Shown here: positions 41,620 through 50,122 of the stretch, piece after piece
How the letters are laid out: the number at the start of each line of letters is the position of its first letter
Position numbering within the stretch: position 1 is the first letter of the stretch
NCBI RefSeq assembly: GCF_001509795.1
Contig: NZ_LLZN01000040.1
Span: 57,460 to 121,459 of the forward strand
DNA from: Streptomyces sp. NRRL WC-3605
GTDB lineage: Bacteria > Actinomycetota > Actinomycetes > Streptomycetales > Streptomycetaceae
Reading direction: 5' to 3'
DNA: 64,000 nucleotides
Notes under the pieces: model-generated
What the model was told of the DNA's origin: nothing
The model's database searches: none
The model's input: only the letters and a program-made list of their open reading frames with translations
Program-made: the position numbers and the translations under genes

Positions 41620-43061
41620 CCGGTTTCCTTCCCGGTGGGGTGTGACATGTCATCGCGGTGGTCGGGCTGCCGTGCGAGCACCCCGAGGGGGACGGGGCGT
41701 GCGAACGGCCTGTGGGAGGGGGTGAGGGCGCAGCCGGTGAGGCCGGCGACGGCCGGGGCGCACATCCGGCCCTGGCACCAGCCCATCCCGGCCCGGGTGA
41801 GCAGTTTCACCGTGCGGACGTCGCCCGCGCCGAGGTCCGCGACGGCCTCGCGGACGGCACCGGCGGTGACCTCCTCGCAGCGGCAGACGGTCGTGTCGTC
41901 GGTGACCTGCTCGGTCCAGTGCGCGGGCGGCGCGTAGACGGTGTCCAGTGCGGCGGCGAAGGCCCGCCCCCGGTCCCGCGCGCGGGCGGCCCGCGCCCAC
42001 GCGGCGGGGTCGGGCCGTGTGCCGTGCAGGCGGGCCGCGGCGGACCGGCCCGCGATGTGCCCCTCGGCGAGGGAGAGTCCGGCGCCGCCGATGCCGGTGG
42101 TCTCCCCCGCGGCCCATACGCCGGGCACGTCCGTGCGCTGCTCGGTGTCGACGTGCACGGCGAGGCCGTCCAGGCGGCAGCCGAGGGTGTCGGCGAGGTC
42201 GGTCTGCGGCAGCATGCCGTGGCCGATCGCGAGGGTCGCGCAGGGAACGCGCCGCGCGGTGCCGGGCCGCACATGTCCGCCGGCGTCGAGCGCGGCGACG
42301 GTGACGGCCTCCAGCCGGCCGGTGCCGTGCGCCTCGACGACGGTGTGCCGGGTGAGGACCGGCACGCGGTGGCGCAGCAACGCGGCAGCGTATCCGGCGC
42401 CTTCGGCGAGCTTGGCGGGTTGGGCCGCCCAGACGGGCGCGCGCCGCAGCAGGGCCTTCGGGGCGGCCGACTCCACGAGCGCGGCGACGGTGACGCCGGC
42501 CGCCGCGAGCCCGGCCGCGACCGGCAGCAGCAGCGGGCCGGTGCCGGCGACGACGGCGGTGCCGCCGGACACGGCCAGGGTGCCCTTGAGCATGGCCTGG
42601 GCGCCGCCCGCGGTGACGACTCCGGGGAGGGTCCAGCCGGGGAAGGGCAGGACCTTCTCGTAGCCGCCGGTGGCGAGGACGAGGGCGTCGGCGCACACCT
42701 CGGCGGGCTCGCGCTGTTCGGGTCCGCGCAGGGCGTGCACGGTGAATCCGGTACCGGGGCCGGGCTCGGCACACCAGACGTGATGCTCCGTCAAGTGCCG
42801 CACGCTGCCTGCCCGTACGTGCGCCTCCAGGCCCTCTCTGAGCCGTTCCGCCGTGCTCCACGCGTGGTGCAGCGCCTGGGGTCTGCGGGCGCCGAGCGCT
42901 TCGGCGGGCCGCCGGTGGAACTGGCCACCGGCCTGCGGGGCCGCGTCCAGCAGCGTGACCCGTACGCCCCGTGCGGCGGCGGCGAGGGCCGCGGCGAGCC
43001 CGGCGGGTCCGGCGCCTACGACGGCGAGGTGCGGCGTCCGGGGTGCGCGGCGGTCAGCCAT
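41616..43061 (-). CDS. Hydroxyproline dehydrogenase large subunit (FAD/NAD-binding, BFD-type [2Fe-2S])
   Basis: 481 aa. N-terminal FAD motif VVGAGPAGLAAALAAAARG; central NAD-type Rossmann TAVVAGTGPLLLPVAAGL; C-terminal BFD-like iron-sulfur cysteines in VCRCEEVT and GWCQGRMC. HcnB/D-hydroxyproline-dehydrogenase alpha-type subunit of a membrane-associated complex. Overlaps the small iron-sulfur subunit gene by 8 bp. The palindrome TGACATGTCA lies inside its 3' end (41643-41652). Confidence 0.87.
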   Translation of the reverse strand: MADRRAPRTPHLAVVGAGPAGLAAALAAAARGVRVTLLDAAPQAGGQFHRRPAEALGARRPQALHHAWSTAERLREGLEAHVRAGSVRHLTEHHVWCAEPGPGTGFTVHALRGPEQREPAEVCADALVLATGGYEKVLPFPGWTLPGVVTAGGAQAMLKGTLAVSGGTAVVAGTGPLLLPVAAGLAAAGVTVAALVESAAPKALLRRAPVWAAQPAKLAEGAGYAAALLRHRVPVLTRHTVVEAHGTGRLEAVTVAALDAGGHVRPGTARRVPCATLAIGHGMLPQTDLADTLGCRLDGLAVHVDTEQRTDVPGVWAAGETTGIGGAGLSLAEGHIAGRSAAARLHGTRPDPAAWARAARARDRGRAFAAALDTVYAPPAHWTEQVTDDTTVCRCEEVTAGAVREAVADLGAGDVRTVKLLTRAGMGWCQGRMCAPAVAGLTGCALTPSHRPFARPVPLGVLARQPDHRDDMSHPTGKETG

Positions 43062-43356
43062 CGTGGCCCGTCCCGTCCTGGGTGCGGATCGCGTCGCCGG
43101 GGCGCAGCGGCACCAGGCAGGCCCGCTGGTTGGGGCGGTCGTTGACGGTGACCAGGCAGTCGAAGCAGACGCCGATGCCGCAGAACACCCCGCGCGGGCG
43201 CCCCTCGGCCCGGGTGCGGCGCCAGGAGGTGACGCCGGCCGTCCAGAGGGCGGCGGCGACGGTGTGGCCGGGCAGCGCCTCGATCTCCCGTCCGTCGAGG
43301 GTCACCGTGAAGGCGGGGCCCGGGTGGGCGTCGGCGAGGTCCAGAGGGGTTCTCAC
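43054..43356 (-). CDS. Hydroxyproline dehydrogenase small [2Fe-2S] subunit
   Basis: 100 aa from GTG 43356. HcnA-type ferredoxin-like domain: FTVTLDGREIEALPGHTVAAAL, then cysteines in GVFCGIGVCFDCLVTV and NQRACLV. Sits between the two flavoprotein subunit genes, overlapping both, which fixes its limits. Confidence 0.9.
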   Translation of the reverse strand: MRTPLDLADAHPGPAFTVTLDGREIEALPGHTVAAALWTAGVTSWRRTRAEGRPRGVFCGIGVCFDCLVTVNDRPNQRACLVPLRPGDAIRTQDGTGHDG

Positions 43357-44504
43357 GCGGCCTCCTCGGTGAAGCGGTCGGGGCGGAACGGCGTCAGGTC
43401 GAGGTCCGGGGTCCGGCCGGTCAGGGCCTGGGCGACGAGGTGGCCGGTGGCGGGGGCCAGTCCGATGCCGGCGCCTTCGTGGCCGCAGGCGTGGAGCAGT
43501 CCGGGGACACGCGGGTCGGGTCCGACGGCGGGCAGGTGGTCGGGGGTGTACGGGCGGAAGCCCAGGTAGGCGCGCGTCGCGTGGACGTCCCTCAGGAACG
43601 GGAAGAGCCGGGTGGCGCCGACGGCCAGGGCCCGCACGACGGGCAGCGAGAACGTCCGGTCGAAGCCGACGCGTTCGCGGCTCGCGCCGATCAGCACCGG
43701 GCCCGCGGCCGTGCCCTCGACGACCGGGGAGGTCTGGAGCGCGGCCGAGTCGCTGGCCACGTCGGCCACGTAGTCGGCGGCGTACACCTTGTGCCGGATC
43801 CGGCGCGGCAGGGGCTCGGTGACGAGGACGAAGCCGCGCCGGGGCAGGACGGGGAGGTGGACGCCGGCGAGCGCGGCGAGGTCGCCGCCCCACGTGCCCG
43901 CCGCGTTGACGACGGCCGGGGCGTGCAGGTCTCCCCGGTCGGTGCGCACCCCGCGGACCGCGCCGGCGCGGGTGAGCAGGACGCGGGTGACGGTGACGCC
44001 GGTCAGCAGGCGGGCCTTGGCGGCGCGGGCCAGGATGGCGGCGGCGAGGGCGGGCATGACCTGGCTGTCCTGCGGGTAGTGGACGCCGCCCGGGAGGCCG
44101 GGGGCGAGATCGGGTTCGAGGTCGTACAGGCGTGTCCCGGTGACGGGTTCGGCGGTGACCCCGGCGGCGCGCTGTGCGGCGGCGAACCGCTCCAGGGCGG
44201 CGAGCCCGTCCGGGGAGGACGCCACGACGAGGCCGCCCTTCGCCTCGTACTCCACGGCCGGCCCGAACTCCTCGGCGAGCGACCGCCACAGGCGCGCGGA
44301 GAGCAGCGCGAGGGCCAGCTCGGGTCCCGGTTCCTTGTCGGAGACCAGGATGTTGCCCTCACCGGCGCCGGTGGTGCCGCCGGCGACCGGGCCCCGGTCG
44401 ACGAGGATCACGTCGAGTCCGGCCCGTGCGGCGTACAGGGCGCAGGCGGCGCCCGTGATCCCGGCTCCCACGACCACGACGTCGCAGGTCAGTCCCTCGC
44501 TCAC
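43353..44504 (-). CDS. Hydroxyproline dehydrogenase catalytic FAD subunit (DAO family)
   Basis: 383 aa, GTG start. FAD-binding VVVVGAGITGAACALYAARAGLDVILVD at the N-terminus, DAO-family body (AGTWGGDLAALAGV, LPVLPRRGFVLVTEP, YLGFRPYTPDHLPAVGPDP) and C-terminal GHEGAGIGLAPATGHLVAQAL. HcnC-like; oxidises cis-4-hydroxy-D-proline (or D-proline). First gene of a tightly overlapping operon with the small and large subunits, lyase, epimerase and GntR regulator. Confidence 0.88.
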   Translation of the reverse strand: MSEGLTCDVVVVGAGITGAACALYAARAGLDVILVDRGPVAGGTTGAGEGNILVSDKEPGPELALALLSARLWRSLAEEFGPAVEYEAKGGLVVASSPDGLAALERFAAAQRAAGVTAEPVTGTRLYDLEPDLAPGLPGGVHYPQDSQVMPALAAAILARAAKARLLTGVTVTRVLLTRAGAVRGVRTDRGDLHAPAVVNAAGTWGGDLAALAGVHLPVLPRRGFVLVTEPLPRRIRHKVYAADYVADVASDSAALQTSPVVEGTAAGPVLIGASRERVGFDRTFSLPVVRALAVGATRLFPFLRDVHATRAYLGFRPYTPDHLPAVGPDPRVPGLLHACGHEGAGIGLAPATGHLVAQALTGRTPDLDLTPFRPDRFTEEAA

Positions 44505-44605
44505 GCCAGTACTATGTCACACACCACTGTAGGACGGAATAGTGCCGGAGCAGCGAGGGGGAACACGCCGGAAGCCCCGGAACGGCCCCCGGGGCGGGGT
44601 GTGCC

Positions 44606-44650
44606 GAACGGGGCGCCGTCGGCGACCTGAACGCCGACGGTGCCCCGTTC
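44606..44650 (-). terminator. Terminator hairpin at end of MmyB-like gene
   Basis: 18-bp stem with one G-A/G-T type mismatch (44606-44623 with 44633-44650), 9-nt loop. The proximal arm overlaps the stop codon of the minus-strand gene. Confidence 0.75.
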
Positions 44651-45311
44651 AGCACTCGGGCGGACGCACCACGCGTAGATACGAGGCGTCACGACGCGCC
44701 CCGCGCGCCCTGCCCCGTTCGCGGCGCGTCTCGCGCAGCACCAGCGTCAGCCGTGTGTACCCCAGCTCGCGCAGGGTCGCGGGCGTCTCGTCGACCACCC
44801 GGCACTCGGTGGAGCCCCAGCGCGGGTCGGGGTGGTGGAGCGGGCGCACCGCGCCGTCCTCCTCGACGGCCCGCTCCCCCACCGCGCGGATCCAGTGCGG
44901 CAGGCCCTGCCGGTAGGCGGCCTCCATGAGGGGGTCCTGGGCGATGTCCCGGCGGACGGCCTGGAGCGCGTGGTCGTGGCCGTGCCGCTCCAGGGCATCG
45001 GAGAAGTGGGCCAGCATCGGCAGGCACCAGCTGGACTCGTGGTCGCCGAGGACGGCGGCGGCGTCCGGGTGGAAGAGGACGAACCGCAGGAGGTTGTCGT
45101 GCGGCATCGCGGTGGGGTGCGGGCCGACGGCGCTGAAAAGTGACGCGAAAGCGCTGTTCGCCAGGACGACGTCCCAGCGGTGGTCGACGACGACGGACGG
45201 GAAGGGCACGGCCTCCACGAGGACGGCGTAGTCCCGGAGGTACGCCTGGGCCTCGGGCCGGTCGGGGACGGGCCGCGGTACGGACCGCTGCCCACCTGCC
45301 TGATATGCCAT
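44649..45311 (-). CDS. MmyB-type ligand-binding (PAS-like) protein lacking an HTH
   Basis: 220 aa. Matches the MmyB-like transcription-regulator ligand-binding domain: VVVDHRWDVVLANSAFASLF, then MPHDNLLRFVLFHPDAAAVLGD, and a second half with DPRWGSTECRVVDETPATLRELGYTRLTLVL. Usually this domain follows an N-terminal XRE HTH; here only about 25 residues precede it, so it cannot bind DNA alone. It is divergent from an XRE/ImmA-type pair 223 bp away, raising the possibility that the HTH protein is its partner. Confidence 0.75.
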   Translation of the reverse strand: MAYQAGGQRSVPRPVPDRPEAQAYLRDYAVLVEAVPFPSVVVDHRWDVVLANSAFASLFSAVGPHPTAMPHDNLLRFVLFHPDAAAVLGDHESSWCLPMLAHFSDALERHGHDHALQAVRRDIAQDPLMEAAYRQGLPHWIRAVGERAVEEDGAVRPLHHPDPRWGSTECRVVDETPATLRELGYTRLTLVLRETRRERGRARGARRDASYLRVVRPPEC

Positions 45312-45394
45312 CGGGAGGTCACCCCTCTTGCCTATGCGGCCTTCACGCGGCGCCCCGATCCTGGTGCCCGCGCCCGAGCCATGTCAACTATCGT

Positions 45395-45439
45395 GGCATT
45401 CCATGCCTGTTGACGGCTGAAATTGGCCACAGTTGTGGC
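45395..45439. promoter_or_regulatory. Two inverted repeats in the MmyB-like / XRE divergent region
   Basis: GGCAT-TCC-ATGCC (45395-45407) and GCCACA-GT-TGTGGC (45426-45439), both perfect, 18 bp apart, flanking a TTGACG -35-like box (45410-45415). They are candidate operators for the XRE protein encoded just downstream. Confidence 0.5.
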
Positions 45440-45534
45440 GGAACCTGGATGCGCGTTCGAACCACCCGGTAATCTTCCTCGAGTTCACGGCAACAGGTTG
45501 TGAGAGGCCTGTGAGAGACGTAGGAGATCTGTCG

Positions 45535-46185
45535 GTGACGGATGGCTTCGAGGGCCCTGGCGCCACGGTGACGGCCGGGCTGCCCGCCGTCGTCGCCCGC
45601 GTCACCGCGCTCGCCGACCGGCTCGACGTGCCGCTCACGGAGGTCTTCGACACCGGCCGGCTGTCCGTCGCCTCCGGCGTACCGGAGTCCGTGGTCAAGG
45701 CCCTGCTGAGCGGCCGGCCCGCGGGCGAGCCGGATGTGCAGGCCCGGTTCCTCCAGCGGCTCGACCTCCTGCGCCGCACCCGTCTGAAGCCCAACGGCCG
45801 CAGGTACACGCAGCAGGAGATCGCCGACGGCGCCGGCATGTCCCGTCAGCAGGCGGGTGCGCTCATCAACGGCGACCGGCGGCCCACCATGGAGCACTGC
45901 GACGCCATCCAGCGCTTCTTCCGGGTGCACGCGGGCTTCCTGACGGCCGAGGACCCCGAAGCGCTGGCAGGCGCGCTCCAGCGCACCGAGCAGGACCTGC
46001 TGCAGAGACTCGCGGAGCGCGAGGCGGCCCAGACCGCCGAGGACCCGCTGGAGCGGCTCCTGCAGGACCACGGTGTGCGCGGCATCGCCTGGCGGGCCGC
46101 CCAGCTCCCCACCGACCAGCACCGCGACAAGGTCGCCGAGTGGCTGGACATGCTCCTGGAGAGCGTCAAGCGGCCCGAGTCGTGA
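45535..46185 (+). CDS. XRE-type helix-turn-helix protein (ImmR-like)
   Basis: 216 aa. A central HTH lies around residues 95-130 (YTQQEIADGAGMSRQQAGALINGDRRPTMEHCDAI), preceded by a helical N-terminal segment with its own short repeat-like motif (LASGVPESVVKALLSG region) and followed by a charged helical tail. GTG 45535 is chosen for AGGAG eight bases upstream; GTG 45511 would add eight residues. The next gene, an ImmA-type protease, overlaps by 4 bp, giving a repressor/protease pair. Confidence 0.8.
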   Translation: MTDGFEGPGATVTAGLPAVVARVTALADRLDVPLTEVFDTGRLSVASGVPESVVKALLSGRPAGEPDVQARFLQRLDLLRRTRLKPNGRRYTQQEIADGAGMSRQQAGALINGDRRPTMEHCDAIQRFFRVHAGFLTAEDPEALAGALQRTEQDLLQRLAEREAAQTAEDPLERLLQDHGVRGIAWRAAQLPTDQHRDKVAEWLDMLLESVKRPES

Positions 46186-46757
46186 CCGGGAGGAACGGGA
46201 GGAACGGGAGACCATTGGGCATCGGTAGGGAAATGCGCCGCCTGTGCGGCGAGTTGGTCGCGGAGGTCAGGCTTCCCTCACCCGCGGCGCCCGAGACGCT
46301 GTACGGCGCGCTGTGCGACGCGATGGGCAGACGCCGGGGCCGCCCCGTCCACTTCCGTACGGCCGCCTTCCCGCCCGGCACCGCGAGCGGGCTGTGGCTC
46401 GACATGGCCGACCAGGACCTCGTGGTGATCGAGGAGCGCACCGCGCCCGACCACCAGCTGGTGATCCTCGGCCACGAGCTGTGGCACATGAAGGCCGGCC
46501 ACTGCAGCCACAGCATCGAGGGCGCCTCCGTGGCGGCCCGGCTGCTCGGCAGCGAGGCGGATCTGCGCTCGGCGGTCCTGAAGGTCGCCGCCCGCAACCA
46601 CTTCGACCAGGCGGAGGAGAAGGAGGCCGAGAGCTTCGGCCTGCTGCTGGCCAGCAAGTGCCGCGCCTGGCTGGCGGATTCCTCGGCGCGGGGCCGGCGG
46701 GACCATCTGGCGGGCCGGATCGAGGCGTCGCTCGGCTACCTGGGCCCGCAGAAGTGA
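46182..46757 (+). CDS. ImmA/IrrE-type zinc metallopeptidase
   Basis: 191 aa from GTG 46182 (overlaps the preceding stop). Catalytic zinc motif HELWH in LVILGHELWHMKAGH, with a downstream Glu-rich helix (EKEAESFGLLLAS). In the ImmA/IrrE family such proteins cleave a partner XRE repressor. The start is uncertain: a repeated GGGAGGAAC (46188-46205) plus GGGAG supplies ribosome binding sites for in-frame TTG 46215 or ATG 46233. It is not inside any visible phage or ICE. Confidence 0.82.
   Translation: MTGRNGRNGRPLGIGREMRRLCGELVAEVRLPSPAAPETLYGALCDAMGRRRGRPVHFRTAAFPPGTASGLWLDMADQDLVVIEERTAPDHQLVILGHELWHMKAGHCSHSIEGASVAARLLGSEADLRSAVLKVAARNHFDQAEEKEAESFGLLLASKCRAWLADSSARGRRDHLAGRIEASLGYLGPQK
46188..46210 (+). 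repeat. GGGAGGAAC tandem repeat at the protease gene start
   Basis: Two exact 9-bp copies (46188-46196, 46197-46205) and a partial third. Each is a Shine-Dalgarno-like sequence, so the repeat number could tune translation of the metallopeptidase. Confidence 0.8.
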
Positions 46758-46886
46758 CCCTCTGACCTGCGCCGACCGGGCGAACGGACGGCCGGGCCGG
46801 ACCCGTTGTCAGTGGTGGACGGCAAGCTGGTGGGTGGCGCCCCGCCGTGCGGGGCGCGACGACACCGACCCGGGGAGAGCCGACCG

Positions 46887-47117
46887 ATGCCCACCGCCGT
46901 ACTGACCGACCGCGAGCGCACCGCCGTCCAGGCCTACCTGCGGCTCCTGCACACCGTGCGAGCCGCGTTCGACGGTGCCTCCGGACCGGGCCGGCCACCC
47001 GTCGTGCCGCCCGCCGTCCTCGCCGAGGCCGAACAGGCCCTGGCCGACGCCGGACTGACGGGCCACGAGGAGGAGTTCTTCCACCTGCTGCGCACCTGGT
47101 GCCCGGCCGAGCCCTGA
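46887..47117 (+). CDS. Small hypothetical protein (76 aa)
   Basis: ATG 46887 with GGGGAGAG upstream. Predicted all-helical: LTDRERTAVQAYLRLLHTVRAAF, a Pro-rich turn, then VLAEAEQALADAGLTGHEEEFFHLLRTWC. No known domain recognised. Good ribosome binding site and Streptomyces-like codon use support it. It converges with the PPTase gene 18 bp away. Confidence 0.65.
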   Translation: MPTAVLTDRERTAVQAYLRLLHTVRAAFDGASGPGRPPVVPPAVLAEAEQALADAGLTGHEEEFFHLLRTWCPAEP

Positions 47118-47135
47118 CGCGGGCCGCGCGGGGGT

Positions 47136-47810
47136 TCAGGTGTGCGGCACGCTCACCGCGGTCGCCACGAGCCCCCGCCCGACCGTCCAGCGCCCCTCGA
47201 ACCGGTCGAGCCGGCGCCCGCCGACCAGCGGGCCGGGCACGAGGAGCCGGGCGCTGAACCGGCCGCCGCGCGGATCGCCGTCACCGGGGAGCACGTCTAT
47301 GTCGGCCTCGGAGAAGTCCAGCCACCTCCCGGTGAGGGGGAACCACGCCTTGTAGACGGACTCCTTGGCGCTGAACAGGAGCCGGTCCCAGTGGACCTCG
47401 GGGTGGGTGGCCGCCAGGGCGCGCAGCCGCTCCGCCTCGGCCCGCAGCGCGACGGCCCCCAGCACCCCGTCCGGCAGCGACTGGTGGGTCTCGGCGTCGA
47501 TGCCGAGCGACGCGAGGTCGCCGGCGCGGGCCAGCGCGGCGGCGGCGTACCCGTCGCAGTGCGTCATGCTGCCGATCAGGCCGGGCGGCCAGCCGGGAGC
47601 GCCGCGTTCGCCGGGCAGCACGGCCCGCGGAGGCACCCCGAGCTTCTCCATGGCGCGGCGCGCGCAGGCGCGTACGGCGGCGAACTCGCGGCGGCGTTTG
47701 GGCACCGCCCGGGCCACGACCGCCTCCTCCTCGGGGAAGAGCGGCGGGTGCTCCTCGTCGCCGTACGCCTCGACGCTCACGGTCGCCGGGGTCAGCAGGT
47801 CCTCGATCAA
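47136..47810 (-). CDS. Sfp/EntD-type 4'-phosphopantetheinyl transferase
   Basis: 224 aa. PPTase motifs: WPPGLIGSMTHCDGYAAAAL, magnesium-binding SLGIDAETHQ, and catalytic FSAKESVYKAWFPLTGRWLDF. Activates carrier proteins of NRPS/PKS or fatty-acid systems by adding the pantetheine arm from CoA. Starts at TTG 47810, overlapping the upstream metallophosphoesterase stop (TTGA). S. coelicolor has a PPTase of this kind at the corresponding place (SCO6673). No NRPS/PKS genes are in the window, so it acts on targets elsewhere. Confidence 0.92.
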   Translation of the reverse strand: MIEDLLTPATVSVEAYGDEEHPPLFPEEEAVVARAVPKRRREFAAVRACARRAMEKLGVPPRAVLPGERGAPGWPPGLIGSMTHCDGYAAAALARAGDLASLGIDAETHQSLPDGVLGAVALRAEAERLRALAATHPEVHWDRLLFSAKESVYKAWFPLTGRWLDFSEADIDVLPGDGDPRGGRFSARLLVPGPLVGGRRLDRFEGRWTVGRGLVATAVSVPHT

Positions 47811-48676
47811 CGGGCCGTGTCCTCCGTGTCCTCGCGGGGCAGCACGCGCCGCAGCCGGCCCGGGGGTTCCGGCCGCCGGCGCCATTCGCGGGGGTAGCCG
47901 ACCGAGACCTCCTCGAAGCGGACGCCCTCGTGCCAGGTGGTCCGCGGGATGTGCAGGTGGCCGTAGACCATGGCCTCGACGCGGAAGCGGCGGTGCCAGT
48001 CGGCGGTCAGGGCGGTGCCGCACCACATGGCGAACTCGGGGTACCAGAGCACGTCGGTCGGGTGCCGGTGCAGCGGGTAGTGGTTGACGAGGACGGTGGG
48101 CAGGTCCTCGGGGAGGGCGGCGAGCCGGCGCTCGGTCGCGGCGACCCGGGCCGCGCACCACGCGTCGCGGGTCGGGTAGGGGTCGGGGTGCAGCAGGTAC
48201 TCGTCGTTGCAGACGACGCCGGTCCCGTGCGCGTACTGAAGGCCCTGCTCCTTCGTCGCGCAGCCCGCGGGGAGGAAGGAGTAGTCGTACAGGAGGAACA
48301 GCGGGGCGACGGCGACCGGGCCGCCGGGGCCGTCCCAGACGGGGTAGGGGTCCTCGGGGGTGAGCACGCCGAGGTCCCGGCACACCTCGACGAGATGGTC
48401 GTAGCGGGCGGTGCCGCGCAGGGTGACGGAGTCCTTGGGGTGGGTCCACAGCTCGTGGTTGCCGGGGACCCAGACGACCTGGCGGAAGCGGCCGGCGAGC
48501 GTCTTGAGCGCCCAGGTGACGTCGGCGACGGTCTCCGCCACGTCACCGGCCACGAGCAGCCAGTCGTCGTCCGAGCCGGGTCGCATCCCCTCCACGAGGG
48601 CTCGGTTCTCGTCGTACCCGATGTGCAGGTCGCTGACGGCCAGCAACCGCCCGGTCCGCGCGGCCGTCGACGTCAC
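47807..48676 (-). CDS. Metallophosphoesterase
   Basis: 289 aa calcineurin-like phosphoesterase: metal motifs VSDLHIG, LVAGDVAE, VPGNHELW, VNHYPLHRH, YGHLHIPR in the standard order. GTG start 48676. Co-translated with the PPTase through a TTGA overlap. The pairing hints at phosphopantetheine or nucleotide recycling, but the substrate is unknown. Confidence 0.9.
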   Translation of the reverse strand: MTSTAARTGRLLAVSDLHIGYDENRALVEGMRPGSDDDWLLVAGDVAETVADVTWALKTLAGRFRQVVWVPGNHELWTHPKDSVTLRGTARYDHLVEVCRDLGVLTPEDPYPVWDGPGGPVAVAPLFLLYDYSFLPAGCATKEQGLQYAHGTGVVCNDEYLLHPDPYPTRDAWCAARVAATERRLAALPEDLPTVLVNHYPLHRHPTDVLWYPEFAMWCGTALTADWHRRFRVEAMVYGHLHIPRTTWHEGVRFEEVSVGYPREWRRRPEPPGRLRRVLPREDTEDTAR

Positions 48677-48798
48677 CCTCGCCCCTCCCGATCACCCGAA
48701 GGACACCACGAGAACACAGGGCCCGCACCCGCGACAAGGGCGGGCCGCCCGGCCCGCTCCCGCCCGCGCGGCCGGCGGGGGAATCCGTAACACGTACG

Positions 48799-48830
48799 TT
48801 GCACGCGGCACCCTTTGAAAGTCGTATGAT
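48799..48830 (+). promoter_or_regulatory. Possible promoter before ATP-grasp gene
   Basis: TATGAT (48825-48830) is a good -10 box; TTGCAC (48799-48804) lies upstream but with a long 20-bp spacer, so the -35 assignment is doubtful. The 273-bp divergent region around it otherwise shows no gene. Confidence 0.4.
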
Positions 48831-48949
48831 CGCCCCGACACCATCGCCTCGACCCCCTTCGCCAGGGGCGGTTCGGTGTACCTCCAACCTCCCTGCCCGG
48901 GCACGGGCCGCTTCGCCCTGCCCGCGAACCCCCGAAAGGACGGCCCTGC

Positions 48950-50077
48950 ATGGTCTCTCGCGTACGCGTCTGGCTCAACCGCACGTACGCGGAGAACGTG
49001 TTCTTCATGGATCAGCTCCGCAGAAATCCCAGCGATCGGGCGGTGGAGATCCATGCGACGCACGGGGACGCCGACTCCCCCGTGCTGGCCGCCGCCGACA
49101 CCGCCGAGCTGGAGCCCGAGGGCCTGTCCCCCGCCGGATACGCCGAGTACGCCCTCGCGCAGTGCCGGCGCCGCGGGATCGACGTGTTCGTGCCCCGGCT
49201 GCACCAGGCGGCGATCGTCGCGCACCGCGCGGAGTTCGAGGCGGCCGGCACGGCGCTGCTCGCGCCGCCGCCCGAGGCCGTGGCCGTCTTCCAGGACAAG
49301 GTGATCGCGTACGAGGCCGTACAGGCGGTCGGTGTGCCGGTACCGCCGTGGTTCCGGGTCCGTGACGCCGACGAACTGCTCGCCGCCGTCGAGGAGTTGG
49401 AGGCGGGCGGGCACCGGGCGTGCTTCAAGCCGGCGTCCGGCGCGGGCGGGGTCGGCTTCCGGATGATCACCCGCTCCCCGTTCTCGCTGACGCATCTCAG
49501 CGGCTTCCCGACGCCCTACGTCCAGCTCGATCTGGTCCTGGACGCCCTGCGGCGCACCGACGAGCCGGTGGACTGGCTGGTGATGCCGCGCCTGGAGCAG
49601 CCCGAGGTGTCGGTGGACTGCCTCACCGGCCCGGACAACCGGGTGCGGCTGGCGATCGGCCGGGTCAAGAACGGGCGCCGGCGGGGGTTCACGCTCCAGG
49701 AGCAGTGGCTGGAGCCGGCGAGGCTGGTCGCGGAGGGCTTCGGGCTGCACCACCTGTCCAACATCCAGTTCCGGATGTTCGGCGGCACCCCGGTGCTGAT
49801 GGACGTCAACACCCGCCCGGCGGGCGGCCTGCACCAGCTGTCGCTGTGCGGGGTGAACGTGCCGTGGCTCGCCGTGCGGCTGGCGCTCGGCGAGGACCCG
49901 GGCGTCGTGACCCCGCCGTTCCTGGGGCAGGACTACACGGTGGTCGCGGGTCCGCGTCCGCTGCGCCCGGTGTCGATCCCGCAGCAGCGCACCGAGTCGG
50001 AGGCACCCCTGCTGCCGGCGGTGCCCGCACCGGCGCAGCCCGGCCCGGTGGGGACCGGGGCGGTCCTGCCCCTGTAG
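48950..50077 (+). CDS. ATP-grasp domain protein
   Basis: 375 aa. N-terminal pre-ATP-grasp Rossmann-like part (VFVPRLHQAAIVAHRAEFEAAG), then ATP-grasp core: VFQDKVIAYEAVQAVGVPVPPW, CFKPASGAGGVGFRMI (ATP loop), VDWLVMPRLEQPEVSVDCL, and VLMDVNTRPAGGLHQLSLCGVN (metal site E/N-x-R). The family ligates a carboxylate to an amine or thiol. The partner substrates are not apparent. GAAAGGA nine bases before ATG 48950 fixes the start. The Pro/Ala-rich tail is probably disordered. Confidence 0.84.
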   Translation: MVSRVRVWLNRTYAENVFFMDQLRRNPSDRAVEIHATHGDADSPVLAAADTAELEPEGLSPAGYAEYALAQCRRRGIDVFVPRLHQAAIVAHRAEFEAAGTALLAPPPEAVAVFQDKVIAYEAVQAVGVPVPPWFRVRDADELLAAVEELEAGGHRACFKPASGAGGVGFRMITRSPFSLTHLSGFPTPYVQLDLVLDALRRTDEPVDWLVMPRLEQPEVSVDCLTGPDNRVRLAIGRVKNGRRRGFTLQEQWLEPARLVAEGFGLHHLSNIQFRMFGGTPVLMDVNTRPAGGLHQLSLCGVNVPWLAVRLALGEDPGVVTPPFLGQDYTVVAGPRPLRPVSIPQQRTESEAPLLPAVPAPAQPGPVGTGAVLPL

Positions 50078-50122
50078 GAACACCCGCGGCAAGAACACCA
50101 ACTGCAAGAACACCAGCGGTAC

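Noticed and set aside
45535..46757. Prophage or ICE control module
   Set aside because: The XRE/ImmA pair resembles one, but no integrase, excisionase, att repeat or structural gene is nearby and codon use matches the chromosome.
47136..50077. Natural-product gene cluster around the PPTase
   Set aside because: The neighbours are a phosphoesterase and an ATP-grasp protein; no PKS, NRPS or RiPP precursor was found. The ATP-grasp gene alone does not justify a cluster call.
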